A DNA stretch of 64,000 nt from Mycobacterium sp. OTB74 (GTDB lineage Bacteria; Actinomycetota; Actinomycetes; Mycobacteriales; Mycobacteriaceae), in NCBI RefSeq assembly GCF_029892685.1, contig NZ_JARXVD010000012.1:62001-126000 (forward strand), read 5' to 3'. How positions within the stretch are numbered: the first letter of the stretch is position 1; every line of letters starts with the position of its first letter. Positions 45,356 to 54,502 of this stretch are shown here, one piece after another. The notes under the pieces are model-generated. The model was given only the letters and a program-made list of their open reading frames with translations. It was not told the origin of the DNA and did not search any database. Position numbers and translations under genes: made by a program.

Positions 45356-48300
45356 GAGGCCTCCGAACCAGACGCAGAATCAAGCACCGAATCAAGCTCG
45401 CCGAGCACCTCGACGTAGTCCATATCGGCAACCTCCAGATACAACTGGGCCACGAGTTCCAGCCGCTCGCTGGCGTTTTCGCGGTCGATCATCCGGCGGG
45501 CCAGGGCATGCACGGTCCGGGTGGCGAAGATGTCCGGCACGCCCACGGTCGGGGTGTCCAGCCAGGTACGGATACGCGTCACCACGGCAGTCGCCCGCAC
45601 CGAGTCGCCGCCGAATTCGAAGAAGTCATCGTCGGTACCCATCGGGGTGTCGGCATTGAGCACCTCGGCGACGATGGTCGTCAGCGCCCGCTCCAGGTCT
45701 GTTTCCGGCAGGCACCGCTGCTCTCTGTTACCGGCGGTCAGAGCGGCCAACTGCGCCGCGGCGGCCCGCCGGTCGGTCTTGCCGCCGACGGTGAACGGGA
45801 TCGCATCGACCAGTGCAATATTGCGCGGAACCATATGCGGCGGAACAAATTCAGCCATCGCGGAACGAATCTGCGACTCGCTAACAGTGTGGTCGCCGAG
45901 GCTGACCAATGCCGCCAACATGTCGCCACGCCGCGATTCCGATGACGGCAGCACACCTGCAACCGCAGCACGAACGCCCGGAATGCGTTGCAGCGCCGCT
46001 TCGACGTCACCGAGTTCGATGCGGTACCCGCTGATCTTCACCCGGTGGTCGGCCCGCCCGACGAATTCCAGTGTGCCGTCTGGCCGGTAGCGCGCCAGGT
46101 CACCCGAGCGGTACCAGGTGCGTCCGGCATAGCGGACAAACCGGTCCGCAGTCAGCTCCGGCCTGCCCCGGTAACCCGACGCGATGCCCCGGCCGGCGAC
46201 CCACAATTCACCCGGCACCCAGTCCGGGCAGTCCTGGCCCGACGCGTTGACCACTCGGCACGCGTTGTTGGCGAACGGTACACCGTACGGCACCGCCGAA
46301 TAGTTCTTCGGTAGCTCGCGGGCCTCGTACATCGTTGCGTGGATGGCAGTTTCGGTGGCGCCGCCGAGGCCTGCCAGCCGCACACCGGGCGCCTGGGCCT
46401 GCAGTCGTCGCACCATGGCGGCACGCACCCAGTCGCCGCCGGTCAACACGACGCGGACGGTGTCCAGCCGCCCGGAGCCGACCTCGACCAGCATCTCCAG
46501 CCAACCCGGCAGGAAGTTCAGCACCGTCACGCCATGCTGGTGAATCAGGCCGGCCCAGTGGTCGGGGTCGCGCCGGTGCACCTCGTCGACCACAACGATG
46601 GTGCCGCCGGTGCCCAGCGTGGCGAACATGTCGAGAACCGACAGGTCGCACTCCAGGGTTGCCAGGGCCAGGCACCGGTCACCCGGCCCGATATTGAAGT
46701 GTTCGTAGAGGAATTCGGCGGTATTCATCGCCGCGTCGTGCGTGACCTCGACGCCCTTGGGTTCGCCGGTGGAACCTGACGTGAACAGCACGTAGGCCAG
46801 CGCGTGCGGGTCGGTGGCGACGGGGACGAAGGGTCCATCGACGCCCCTACCGATACGCAGCGCCTCGGTGATCGACAGTGCTGGCATCTGCGGCGGTTCG
46901 GTTTCGCCGCAGCACAATGCCATCCGGACCCCGCCGGTGGCAAGGATTTTCGCGGTGCGCTCGGCCGGTTGATCGATGCCGATCGGCAGGTAGACAGCAC
47001 CCGCGGCCAGAATCGCAAGCAGGGCAATGATCTGTTCGGCACCCTTGGGGCCGAGCACCGCGACCGTGTCACCTGGCGTGATGCCCTCCAGCTGCAGAGC
47101 CGCGGCAACCCATGAAACCTGCTCGCGCAGTTCGGCATAAGTCCACTGGGTGGACAGGTCGATCATGGCCGTGGCGCGCGGTCGGGCCTGCGCGGTGCGG
47201 AAGAATCCGGTGTGCAGCGCCGCGCCGCTCGGCGCGGCGGTGCTGCTGTTGACGAGGTCGCGCACCGCCCGCTGGGACACCGAGAGCGGTTCGGGGGTCG
47301 GCGACTCCCAGGCTGCGTCATCGGTGGCGAGGCGCTGCAGCTCGCCGAGGTGACGGGCGAACATAGCGTCGATCACGCCATCCGGGAACGCGTCCTCGCG
47401 GACGTCCCAGTTGACCAGTACACCGCCATTGAATTCGGTCACCTGGGCGTCCAGCAGCACCTGCGGCCCTTGGGAATTGATCCATCCGGGCGTACCGAAC
47501 GACTCGGTGACAGCCGTCCCGAACAGCTCACCGAGGCCCAACGCACTGGTGAATACCACGGGCGCCAGCACCTGCGTCCCACGGTGGCGACTGAGGTCGC
47601 GTAGCACCTCCAGCCCCGAGTAGCCCGAATGCGCAGCCGCACTGCGGAATGCCTCCTGCACAACACCGCAGCGCCGGGTCGCGGTGCCGGCACCCTCGAA
47701 ATCGATGTCGAGCAGCAGCGACGAGGTGAAATCGCCCACGAGCCGGTCGACATCCGGGTGCCGCTGCTCGCGTCCGAACAGCGGCACGTTCAGGAGGAAC
47801 CGCTGCGCGGTCGACCAGCAGGCCAGGGCATCTGAGAACGACGCGGCCAGCGCCATCGCCGGGGTGATCCCGCGTCGGCGGGCAGCCGCAAACAGCGCGT
47901 CGCGGACCTCGGGGGCCAGCCAGTGCCAGCGCCGGGTGGTGTGGCGCGGGTCGCTCTGCTCGGCGAGCGGCACCATGGGCAGCTGCGGCGGGTCGGGCAG
48001 TTCCGGCAACCGATCGGCCCACCACCGTCGGTCAGCATCCGCTGAGGAGTCAGACGATGGTGCGGCCATTCGGTATTCGCGATAGGTGTACGTCAGCGGC
48101 GCCAACTCAGTGCCGCTGTACAGGTCGGCCAGGTCGGCCATCAGGGTGCGGTAGCTCATCGCGTCCGCAGCCTGCATGTCCAGGTCGACGTGCAGTCGGG
48201 TGGCACCGCCCGGCAGCAGGGTCAGGGCCAGCTCTAAGACCTGCCCATTCAACTGCTGGTGGGCCTTGCTGACCTGAGTGTGGGCCAGTTGTTCGCCGAT

Positions 48301-48867
48301 CTGGTCGGCCGGCACATCACGCAGATCGATGACAGTCACGGGAAAAGCGTTGGTAGCCGGGATGATTTGTTGGGTGCCGTCGGGCAGGAACTCGACCCGC
48401 AGCATGGGGTGCCGGACTGCCAGCGCGGTAGCGGCGGCAGTCAGCCGCTGTGGGTCGATGCCGTGGCCGTCGAATTCGACGTAGAGATGCCCGGCAACGC
48501 CGCCGAGTTGTTGGTCGGCTTCGCGGCCGACCCACATCGCGTGTTGCATCGGGGCCAGCGGGAATGGTTGATCGTGGTGTGAATCATCCTGTGGCGCAGT
48601 TTCTTCCGCGCGGGCCAGGCGGCCGGACCCGGACAGCAGCTCGGACCAGGAACGAACCGACGCCGCCGCGGCCAGTGCGGCGAAGTCGATGTCGATGCCC
48701 TGCTTGCGCCACCGACCGGCCAGCGACATCATCCGAATGGAGTCCAAGCCCTGGCCGACCAGATCGGAATCGATGTCGACAGCGTCAGGGCCGATACCGA
48801 GCAATTCGGCGACCTCGGCACAGATGGCCCCCGAATCCACGGTAACGATGTCCACCACATCCCCCAT
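45352..48867 (-). CDS. mbtB: Mycobactin NRPS MbtB (ArCP-Cy-A-PCP)
   Basis: A 1171-residue NRPS. The N-terminal aryl carrier (LVGQGLDSIRMMSL, about residue 43) accepts salicylate from MbtA. The heterocyclisation domain has the DxxxxDxxS motif as DMQAADAMS; the A domain (about 545-1050) has VLFTSGSTGEPKGVEV and GRADHRVKISGYRIELGD; the C-terminal carrier has FFEFGGDSVRATAV (about 1090). It activates Ser/Thr and forms the hydroxyphenyl-oxazoline. No thioesterase domain is attached. First gene of the operon, next to an IdeR box. ATG 48867 is used; GTG 48858 has a better-spaced ribosome binding site and is possible. Confidence 0.96.
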   Translation of the reverse strand: MGDVVDIVTVDSGAICAEVAELLGIGPDAVDIDSDLVGQGLDSIRMMSLAGRWRKQGIDIDFAALAAAASVRSWSELLSGSGRLARAEETAPQDDSHHDQPFPLAPMQHAMWVGREADQQLGGVAGHLYVEFDGHGIDPQRLTAAATALAVRHPMLRVEFLPDGTQQIIPATNAFPVTVIDLRDVPADQIGEQLAHTQVSKAHQQLNGQVLELALTLLPGGATRLHVDLDMQAADAMSYRTLMADLADLYSGTELAPLTYTYREYRMAAPSSDSSADADRRWWADRLPELPDPPQLPMVPLAEQSDPRHTTRRWHWLAPEVRDALFAAARRRGITPAMALAASFSDALACWSTAQRFLLNVPLFGREQRHPDVDRLVGDFTSSLLLDIDFEGAGTATRRCGVVQEAFRSAAAHSGYSGLEVLRDLSRHRGTQVLAPVVFTSALGLGELFGTAVTESFGTPGWINSQGPQVLLDAQVTEFNGGVLVNWDVREDAFPDGVIDAMFARHLGELQRLATDDAAWESPTPEPLSVSQRAVRDLVNSSTAAPSGAALHTGFFRTAQARPRATAMIDLSTQWTYAELREQVSWVAAALQLEGITPGDTVAVLGPKGAEQIIALLAILAAGAVYLPIGIDQPAERTAKILATGGVRMALCCGETEPPQMPALSITEALRIGRGVDGPFVPVATDPHALAYVLFTSGSTGEPKGVEVTHDAAMNTAEFLYEHFNIGPGDRCLALATLECDLSVLDMFATLGTGGTIVVVDEVHRRDPDHWAGLIHQHGVTVLNFLPGWLEMLVEVGSGRLDTVRVVLTGGDWVRAAMVRRLQAQAPGVRLAGLGGATETAIHATMYEARELPKNYSAVPYGVPFANNACRVVNASGQDCPDWVPGELWVAGRGIASGYRGRPELTADRFVRYAGRTWYRSGDLARYRPDGTLEFVGRADHRVKISGYRIELGDVEAALQRIPGVRAAVAGVLPSSESRRGDMLAALVSLGDHTVSESQIRSAMAEFVPPHMVPRNIALVDAIPFTVGGKTDRRAAAAQLAALTAGNREQRCLPETDLERALTTIVAEVLNADTPMGTDDDFFEFGGDSVRATAVVTRIRTWLDTPTVGVPDIFATRTVHALARRMIDRENASERLELVAQLYLEVADMDYVEVLGELDSVLDSASGSEAS

Positions 48868-48891
48868 CTCATAAACACAGGCTGTCCTAAT

Positions 48892-48910
48892 TTTGCTTAG
48901 GCTACCCTAT
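48892..48910. promoter_or_regulatory. IdeR iron box between mbtB and mbtA
   Basis: TTTGCTTAGGCTACCCTAT matches 15 of 19 positions of the IdeR consensus (TTAGGTTAGGCTAACCTAA). It lies in the 81-bp divergent promoter of mbtB and mbtA, next to a -10-like TATATT (48908-48913) for mbtA. IdeR-Fe(II) represses mycobactin genes when iron is plentiful. A weaker second match (about 12 of 19, minus strand) lies alongside at 48872-48890. Confidence 0.85.
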
Positions 48911-48948
48911 ATTGCACAAACGGTAGCGCCTACCCCGAGGGACCCCAC

Positions 48949-50577
48949 GTGACACGCACCTATGCCGAGACCGATTTGCTGGACGGCTTCACTCCGTTCT
49001 CTGTCGAACGCGCCTACGGCTACCGCACCGCAGGTTACTGGGCTGGAAAACCACTGTGCAGCCTGCTGACTGAGGCCGCAGTGCGGTGGCCATCGCATAC
49101 CGCGGTCGTCGATCAGACTCAATCCCATACCTTTGCCGAACTCGACAGACTGGCCGATGCCGCCGGCGCCGGGTTCGCTGCACTCGGCATCCGGCCTGGC
49201 GACCGGTTCCTCCTGCAATTGCCCAATTCGGTCCGGTTCGCCATCACTCTGTTCGGCCTGCTGCGCGCCGGCGCGGTGCCGGTGATGTGTCTGCCCGCGC
49301 ATCGTCACGCTGAACTCAGCCACTTCGTCGCGGTCAGCGGCGCCGTGGGACTGGTCATCGCCGACCAGGCAGCTGGATTCGACCACCGCGAACCTGCGCG
49401 CACACTGGTTGCCGAGCACCCCGGGCTGCGTCATGTGATCGTCGATGGCGATGCAGCCGAATTCATCAGCTGGTCTTCGCTTTTCACCGACGGAACCGCG
49501 AAACCACCGGTGCTCCCGATCGATACAACCGAACCCGCTCTGCTGCTGGCATCCGGCGGCACGACCGGCGCACCCAAGCTGATCCCCCGCACCCATGACG
49601 ACTACCTGTACAACGCGACCGCCAGCGCCCACGTGTGCGAAATGTCGCACCGAGACACATATCTCGTCGTGTTGCCGGCGGCACACAACTTTCCACTTGC
49701 CTGCCCGGGACTGCTCGGCGCGATGTCCGCCGGCGCTACCACTGTGTTCACCGCCGACCCCAGCCCGGAGTCATCCTTCGCGGTCATCGCCCGTCACGGG
49801 GTGACCGCCACCGCCCTGGTGCCCGCGCTGGCCAAGTTATGGACCCAGGCCTGCGACTGGGAGCCACAGCGCCCCAGCACATTACGACTGCTTCAGGTCG
49901 GTGGTGCCAAGCTCGCAGCGACAGATGCTGCAGCCGTGCGTGACACCCTCACCCCGGGCCTGCAGCAGGTGTTCGGAATGGCCGAAGGCTTGGTCAACTA
50001 CACCCGCCCGGGCGACTCAGTCGACCTGTTGGACCACACCCAGGGCGCGCCGCTGTGCCCCGCCGACGAACTGCGGATCGTCGATGAGGATGGGACCGAG
50101 GTCGCCCCAGGCCAGGAAGGCGAGCTACTGGTCCGCGGGCCGTACACACTCAACGGCTACTACCGTGCGCCACGGGAGAACAAACGCTCATTCAGCCCCG
50201 ACGGGTTCTACCGCACCGGAGACCGGGTACGACGCCTTACCAACGGCTATCTGGAGGTCACCGGCCGGATCAAGGATGTCATCCACCGCGGCGGCGAGAC
50301 CGTCTCGGCACCGGACATCGAAGAGCACTTACTGACACATCCCGCCATCGCGGCAGCGGCGGCCGTCCCGGTACCCGATCCGTACCTCGGCGAAAAGATT
50401 TGTGCGGCCGTAGTTTTCCGTGGCCCATCGGTCGACCTGCCCGAACTGCACAGCTACCTCGACGGCCGCGGCCTGGCCCCGCACAGTCGGCCCGACACGC
50501 TGCTGGCGCTGCCGTCGCTGCCGCTCACCGCGGTCGGCAAGGTCGACAAGAAGGCCATCATCGCAACCCTGAGCTGA
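48949..50577 (+). CDS. mbtA: Salicyl-AMP ligase, mycobactin synthesis
   Basis: A 542-residue aryl acid adenylating enzyme that makes salicyl-AMP and loads the MbtB aryl carrier. It shows AHNFPLACPG and the ATP motif LLASGGTTGAPKLIPRTHDD, both characteristic of DhbE/MbtA enzymes, plus YRTGDRVRR and GRIKDVIHRGGETVSAPDIE and the C-terminal GKVDKKAI lysine. GTG 48949 starts 82 bp from mbtB on the opposite strand under the shared IdeR box. Counterpart of Rv2384. Confidence 0.96.
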   Translation: MTRTYAETDLLDGFTPFSVERAYGYRTAGYWAGKPLCSLLTEAAVRWPSHTAVVDQTQSHTFAELDRLADAAGAGFAALGIRPGDRFLLQLPNSVRFAITLFGLLRAGAVPVMCLPAHRHAELSHFVAVSGAVGLVIADQAAGFDHREPARTLVAEHPGLRHVIVDGDAAEFISWSSLFTDGTAKPPVLPIDTTEPALLLASGGTTGAPKLIPRTHDDYLYNATASAHVCEMSHRDTYLVVLPAAHNFPLACPGLLGAMSAGATTVFTADPSPESSFAVIARHGVTATALVPALAKLWTQACDWEPQRPSTLRLLQVGGAKLAATDAAAVRDTLTPGLQQVFGMAEGLVNYTRPGDSVDLLDHTQGAPLCPADELRIVDEDGTEVAPGQEGELLVRGPYTLNGYYRAPRENKRSFSPDGFYRTGDRVRRLTNGYLEVTGRIKDVIHRGGETVSAPDIEEHLLTHPAIAAAAAVPVPDPYLGEKICAAVVFRGPSVDLPELHSYLDGRGLAPHSRPDTLLALPSLPLTAVGKVDKKAIIATLS

Positions 50578-50615
50578 CCACCCCCAGCCGAATAAACCAC
50601 AGGAGGCACCGCCCC

Positions 50616-51332
50616 ATGTCCGACTCCCCGAAAACCTTGGCCGAATACGTCAAGAACACCGCGATCAACACCCTTCCCCCGCTGGCGGCGTATTACCTGC
50701 TGCGGGCCTTTGACCTCGCGCCTTACCTGGCGTTGGTCGGCGCCATCGTCACCGCAGCCGCTCAGGGCCTGTTGACCGTGGCACGCAAACGCACCATCGA
50801 ACCGGCGAACATCTTGGTGCTCGTCGGTTCGGCATGTTCCCTGACCATTGCGCTGGTCACCAAGAACCCGCGTGTGGTGCAGTCCCTCGAACTCGTTCCC
50901 ATGTCGCTACTGGTGTGGTCGTTCTTGCTGAGCGGCCTACTGCGCAAACCGAATTCGAAGAAGGTTGCCGGGGTGATCTCGCCGGCGCTCGCCGATTCGG
51001 CGCTGCCGCAACGCGGTTGGACCGAACAAGACATCCAGGACTGGCATCAGCTGCACACCCGGCTGTGCGTCTGGCTCGGGTTACTGTGCGGTCTCTACCC
51101 GGCATTCGCGTTGTTCATGATCTTCAACTTTCCGGTGGACATCTCGCAGATCGTCATCGTCGCTACCGGCCCCACACTGGTGGTTCTGTCCATCGCCGGG
51201 GCCGTGACAGTGCTACGCGGCTTTGTCCGGCAACGCGACCAGCTTGCCTCCGGACGCTCCGAGGACCTCACCGGTGTGAGCGACGAAGGCCTTGGGGCCG
51301 TTGATGACACGGAGGTCAGGCACGTTCGCTGA
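50616..51332 (+). CDS. Conserved multispanning membrane protein downstream of mbtA
   Basis: The product is 238 residues with about five or six membrane helices (around 20-55, 70-86, 92-110, 150-172, 180-205). It resembles VC0807-type membrane proteins, which are of unknown function. ATG 50616 has AGGAGG 8 bp upstream and lies 38 bp after mbtA with no hairpin between, so it is probably cotranscribed and iron-regulated. It occupies the place of mbtJ in M. tuberculosis but is unrelated to it. Inference: possible role in mycobactin membrane handling. Its 3' end overlaps a convergent hydrolase gene by 17 bp. Confidence 0.75.
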   Translation: MSDSPKTLAEYVKNTAINTLPPLAAYYLLRAFDLAPYLALVGAIVTAAAQGLLTVARKRTIEPANILVLVGSACSLTIALVTKNPRVVQSLELVPMSLLVWSFLLSGLLRKPNSKKVAGVISPALADSALPQRGWTEQDIQDWHQLHTRLCVWLGLLCGLYPAFALFMIFNFPVDISQIVIVATGPTLVVLSIAGAVTVLRGFVRQRDQLASGRSEDLTGVSDEGLGAVDDTEVRHVR

Positions 51333-52206
51333 GGAGGCTGCTAAGTTCGGCCAGCACCAACTCTGGCTCTTGTTCGGCAATCCAGTGGCCGACCCCGGGT
51401 GCGAAGTTGAGTTTGAAGTCGTCGACTCGACCGACAAGTCGACGCAGCAATACGGGTGTGATCACCGGGTCGGCACTGCCGTGCAGCCAGCGGACCGGAA
51501 CCTTGACGTGTTCGTCGGCAAATTCGCCACGCAACCATCGGTAGAATTCTCGACGGAGGAAGGTTCGATACCACCGTGACCCGGCTACGGCGTGGCTCTG
51601 ATCCTGCAAGATACCTGCATACAGTTGGAAGTCGTGCTCTGGCAACAGATATCCTGCGCCCACCCACTTCACGACCAGCCGAAGGTAGCGCGCCTTTGGG
51701 TCAGCGATGATGCGGGGTCCGACGATCGGAAGTGCCAGGGGTATCTGATACCAGAACCGCCACAGATGCCGGATCAGCGGTCCGTCCATACTCACCCATG
51801 GTGCGCCGGTATTGAGTCCGAGGAAGCCTGCGACCTTTGCCGGGTGGCGCAGCATCATGATGAATGCCACGAACCCGCCCCAATCGTGGGCGACCAGAGT
51901 TACCGGACCCGAGTTCAACCGATCGAGCAGGGTGGCTAGATCGTCGGCCATGTCGTTTTTGCGGTACGCGTCCGCCGGCGCGGAACTCCAGCCCGCGCCG
52001 CGCAGGTCAGGACAGAACACGCGATAGCCGCCGGCGGCCAACGGGCCGATGACTTCTCGCCACTCCCACCAGTGCTGCGGGAAGCCGTGGACGAGCATCA
52101 CGGGCCGGCCGTCGGCTGGTCCTGCCTCTGCGACGTGGATCGTGATGCCGTTGCCAAGGTCAACGAAACGGTGTGTGACACCGTCGAGTTCGGGAAGCGC
52201 CGTCAT
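51316..52206 (-). CDS. Alpha/beta hydrolase (epoxide hydrolase/dehalogenase-like)
   Basis: A 296-residue alpha/beta hydrolase. The oxyanion motif is HGFPQHWWEW; the nucleophile elbow is VAHDWGGF with Asp as nucleophile, as in epoxide hydrolases and haloalkane dehalogenases; the acid is near HGSADPVI and the His in GVGHWIAEQ. The substrate is unknown. ATG 52206 was preferred; the frame extends further upstream without a ribosome binding site. It is the last gene of a leftward cluster (cupin, dehydrogenase, DUF1330, hydrolase) next to an AraC regulator. Confidence 0.88.
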   Translation of the reverse strand: MTALPELDGVTHRFVDLGNGITIHVAEAGPADGRPVMLVHGFPQHWWEWREVIGPLAAGGYRVFCPDLRGAGWSSAPADAYRKNDMADDLATLLDRLNSGPVTLVAHDWGGFVAFIMMLRHPAKVAGFLGLNTGAPWVSMDGPLIRHLWRFWYQIPLALPIVGPRIIADPKARYLRLVVKWVGAGYLLPEHDFQLYAGILQDQSHAVAGSRWYRTFLRREFYRWLRGEFADEHVKVPVRWLHGSADPVITPVLLRRLVGRVDDFKLNFAPGVGHWIAEQEPELVLAELSSLLSERA

Positions 52207-52271
52207 TGTTTGTGTCTTTCGGAGATGCGCGGTGATGACTGGATGGCGGGCTGATGACCGCGAGCGCGGCG

Positions 52272-52655
52272 CTAGTCCCCGATTGACCACGTCGACGTCG
52301 CAATCAGATCACCGCGGTCCAGTGCCGCAGCGCGGTGCTTGTGGACCGCGGCGTAGGACTCGGAGGTCACCATGTCGATGAAAGCTGCCGGCGTGGGGTA
52401 CTCGACGATGAGAATGGCATCCCACCATGGACGTTCGCCGTCGCCGATGATGTTGGCCGGAGCAGTCCCGCCGTACCGGATGGTTGCGCCGACGCGCTCC
52501 AGGTGCGGGGCGACCTCCTCGCCGTACTGCAGGTAGCGCTCCCATCCGCCGTCCTGCTTGAACTTCAGCAGGTTGACCATCACCACCGGTGCGTCGGTGG
52601 GCCGCGACATGAGGGCAGTAATCTGTGCCGGGGTGGTTTCGAAAGTGGTGCTCAT
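52272..52655 (-). CDS. DUF1330-like small protein
   Basis: A 127-residue protein with a ferredoxin-like dimeric alpha/beta fold suggested by PVVMVNLLKFKQDGGWERYL, ERPWWDAILIVEYPTPAAFI and DMVTSESYAAVHKHRAAALD. It looks like the DUF1330/EthD-type small proteins often beside oxidoreductases. ATG 52655 has AAGGAG 6 bp upstream, a very clear start. Part of the leftward accessory cluster, with 37 bp to the dehydrogenase gene. Function unknown. Confidence 0.75.
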   Translation of the reverse strand: MSTTFETTPAQITALMSRPTDAPVVMVNLLKFKQDGGWERYLQYGEEVAPHLERVGATIRYGGTAPANIIGDGERPWWDAILIVEYPTPAAFIDMVTSESYAAVHKHRAAALDRGDLIATSTWSIGD

Positions 52656-52692
52656 GTGTATCTCCTTGTCTGGGTTAGTGGTTGAGCCGTAA

Positions 52693-53778
52693 TTACCGGG
52701 TTGGGTCGAGCAGAATTTTCGCGTCAGAGGGTGAGTTCGCCAGTCGGTCGAATGCATCGGCCACCTCGTCCATGCCGACGGTGCCGGTGAGCAATGGCGC
52801 GACGTCGAAATCGCCGGCCGCCAAGCGGGCGAAGGTTTCGGCGAATTCCGCTGCGGAGTACATCATCGCAAAGCGGACGTCGATTTCCTTGAGCACGGCC
52901 TGCGCCGGGTGGATGGTGTCGGCCGTCATGCACAGACCGGGCACTACGATCCGCGAACCGGGCGGCGAGCCGGTGATGATCTGGTCGATAACACCAGGCG
53001 CGCCAACGCATTCGAAGGCCACGGTTGGGCACAGCGGCAATTGACCGGCCGCCGGAGTGGGTGGCGCCATGATCGTCGAGTCGTCCGTCACCGCTGCCGA
53101 AAGCCATGCCGCATAGGGTGACTCGACTGCCGGGTCGACGACGATGTCGGCACCCAGTCGCCTGGCCAGCGCGCGGCGCTCGGGCGAGAAGTCGGCGGCC
53201 ACGATCCGCCGGTCGTCGCGCAGTCGCAGTACCGCGATCACCGCCAGTCCGATGGGGCCGCACCCTACGACCAGCGCAACGTCGTGATCACCGAGGTCGG
53301 CCTTGCCCACCGTCCGATAGGCGACGGCGAGTGGTTCGGTCAGCGCCGCAATGTCAGTGGGTAGGTGATCGGGAACCTGGATCATCAGCGCCTCGGACAA
53401 CAGGATTCGCTCGGCATAGGCGCCGGGGATTTCGGGACCGCCGAAGCCCAGGAAGGTGGTCTGCCCGCGCAGCAGCGCGGGCATCGCGACCACGCGACTG
53501 CCGACCGGGATGTCTTGGGAGGTACCGGGACCGTAGGCCGCGACGCGTCCAACGAACTCGTGACCGAACACCACGGGGCGAGACAGATCCATCAGCTCCA
53601 CGCCCAGTGCGACGCTGGTGGCGGCATTGAGGTCTGGGGCATGGGCGAGGCAGTGCAGATCGGAACCGCATATGCCGCAAGCCAATACGTCCACGAGTGC
53701 TTCACCCGGGCCGGGAACCGGCTCGTCGATCTCCTCGACGCGCAGCTTGGCGTCCTGCATTACCACGGCGCGCATCAC
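52693..53778 (-). CDS. Zinc-dependent alcohol dehydrogenase-like oxidoreductase
   Basis: A 361-residue medium-chain dehydrogenase. Catalytic zinc ligands are visible in CGICGSDLH (Cys), VFGHEFVGRV (His-Glu) and ALTEPLAVAYR (Glu); the nucleotide-binding motif is VVGCGPIGLAVIAV. The four-Cys structural zinc loop expected after GHE is absent, as in a subset of the family. GTG 53778 overlaps the stop of the upstream cupin gene (GTGA), and ATG 53775 follows. Substrate unknown. Second gene of the cupin-led cluster. Confidence 0.9.
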   Translation of the reverse strand: MMRAVVMQDAKLRVEEIDEPVPGPGEALVDVLACGICGSDLHCLAHAPDLNAATSVALGVELMDLSRPVVFGHEFVGRVAAYGPGTSQDIPVGSRVVAMPALLRGQTTFLGFGGPEIPGAYAERILLSEALMIQVPDHLPTDIAALTEPLAVAYRTVGKADLGDHDVALVVGCGPIGLAVIAVLRLRDDRRIVAADFSPERRALARRLGADIVVDPAVESPYAAWLSAAVTDDSTIMAPPTPAAGQLPLCPTVAFECVGAPGVIDQIITGSPPGSRIVVPGLCMTADTIHPAQAVLKEIDVRFAMMYSAAEFAETFARLAAGDFDVAPLLTGTVGMDEVADAFDRLANSPSDAKILLDPTR

Positions 53779-54335
53779 GCCTGCCGCGCCATGAATCCGG
53801 CGGCGCCACCGCCGAGGAAATCGACAGGCCCGGCGTGCTGGGCCTCGCCGATGACCGAAACGAGGTGGCGGATCGTCACCGCGTCAAGGACGGAGTGGAA
53901 CTGGCCGTCTTCGGTGAAGTTGATGTTGGCGCCCTCGACGCGGATGAAGATCACGGTGTCCTCAGTGTTGGACTCCGGACAAACGAATGTGTGAACGGAC
54001 CCTGCGGGCTCGTAGAGGTAGGACCCGGCGGTCTGTGGTTGGTCCGGGTACTCGAGGTAGTGCCAGCTGCCCGAGATTGTGTATCCCTCAGCAACACCGG
54101 TGTGGTAGTGCAACGGCAGACGAGCACCGGGGCTCAGCACCGCCAGCACGGCCCAGGTACCGGCCTCCATGTCGATCCGGAGCGGCTTGAAGTGCACGCC
54201 CGGACCCAGTGCATCGCGCAGCAGGGGGTTATCGGCTTCGTTGATCGTCAGCAGCTCGCCTTGGGGAAGGGCCACTAGCGGCAGTGGCGCGCCGGAAAGC
54301 GTCGTCGTGCCCGTGGGCTCGGCGGTGAGGGTCAT
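53775..54335 (-). CDS. Cupin-domain protein, 2,4'-dihydroxyacetophenone dioxygenase-like
   Basis: A 186-residue cupin. The metal site is suggested by LPLHYHTGVAEGYTISGSWH (two His and Glu) and GSVHTF (His). Sequence style resembles ChrR-like cupins and the 2,4'-dihydroxyacetophenone dioxygenase family, which cleave an aromatic ketone side chain; specificity here is not proven. ATG 54335 is used. First gene of the leftward cluster and divergent from the AraC regulator, which may control it. Confidence 0.8.
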   Translation of the reverse strand: MTLTAEPTGTTTLSGAPLPLVALPQGELLTINEADNPLLRDALGPGVHFKPLRIDMEAGTWAVLAVLSPGARLPLHYHTGVAEGYTISGSWHYLEYPDQPQTAGSYLYEPAGSVHTFVCPESNTEDTVIFIRVEGANINFTEDGQFHSVLDAVTIRHLVSVIGEAQHAGPVDFLGGGAAGFMARQA

Positions 54336-54502
54336 CGTTCTTCCTTGGTTCGCAACAACTTCCGTCGTAATTCGGCGGAAGCGCGGGTGGATAACCGCTG
54401 ATACAACGATGTCGGTCGGCGGGTACCGAAGTCTTGATCGATTGCGACACCCTTTTAGCTTTTGGCGACATTTCACTTGAAGTCCGATTAGCATGCGTGG
54501 AC

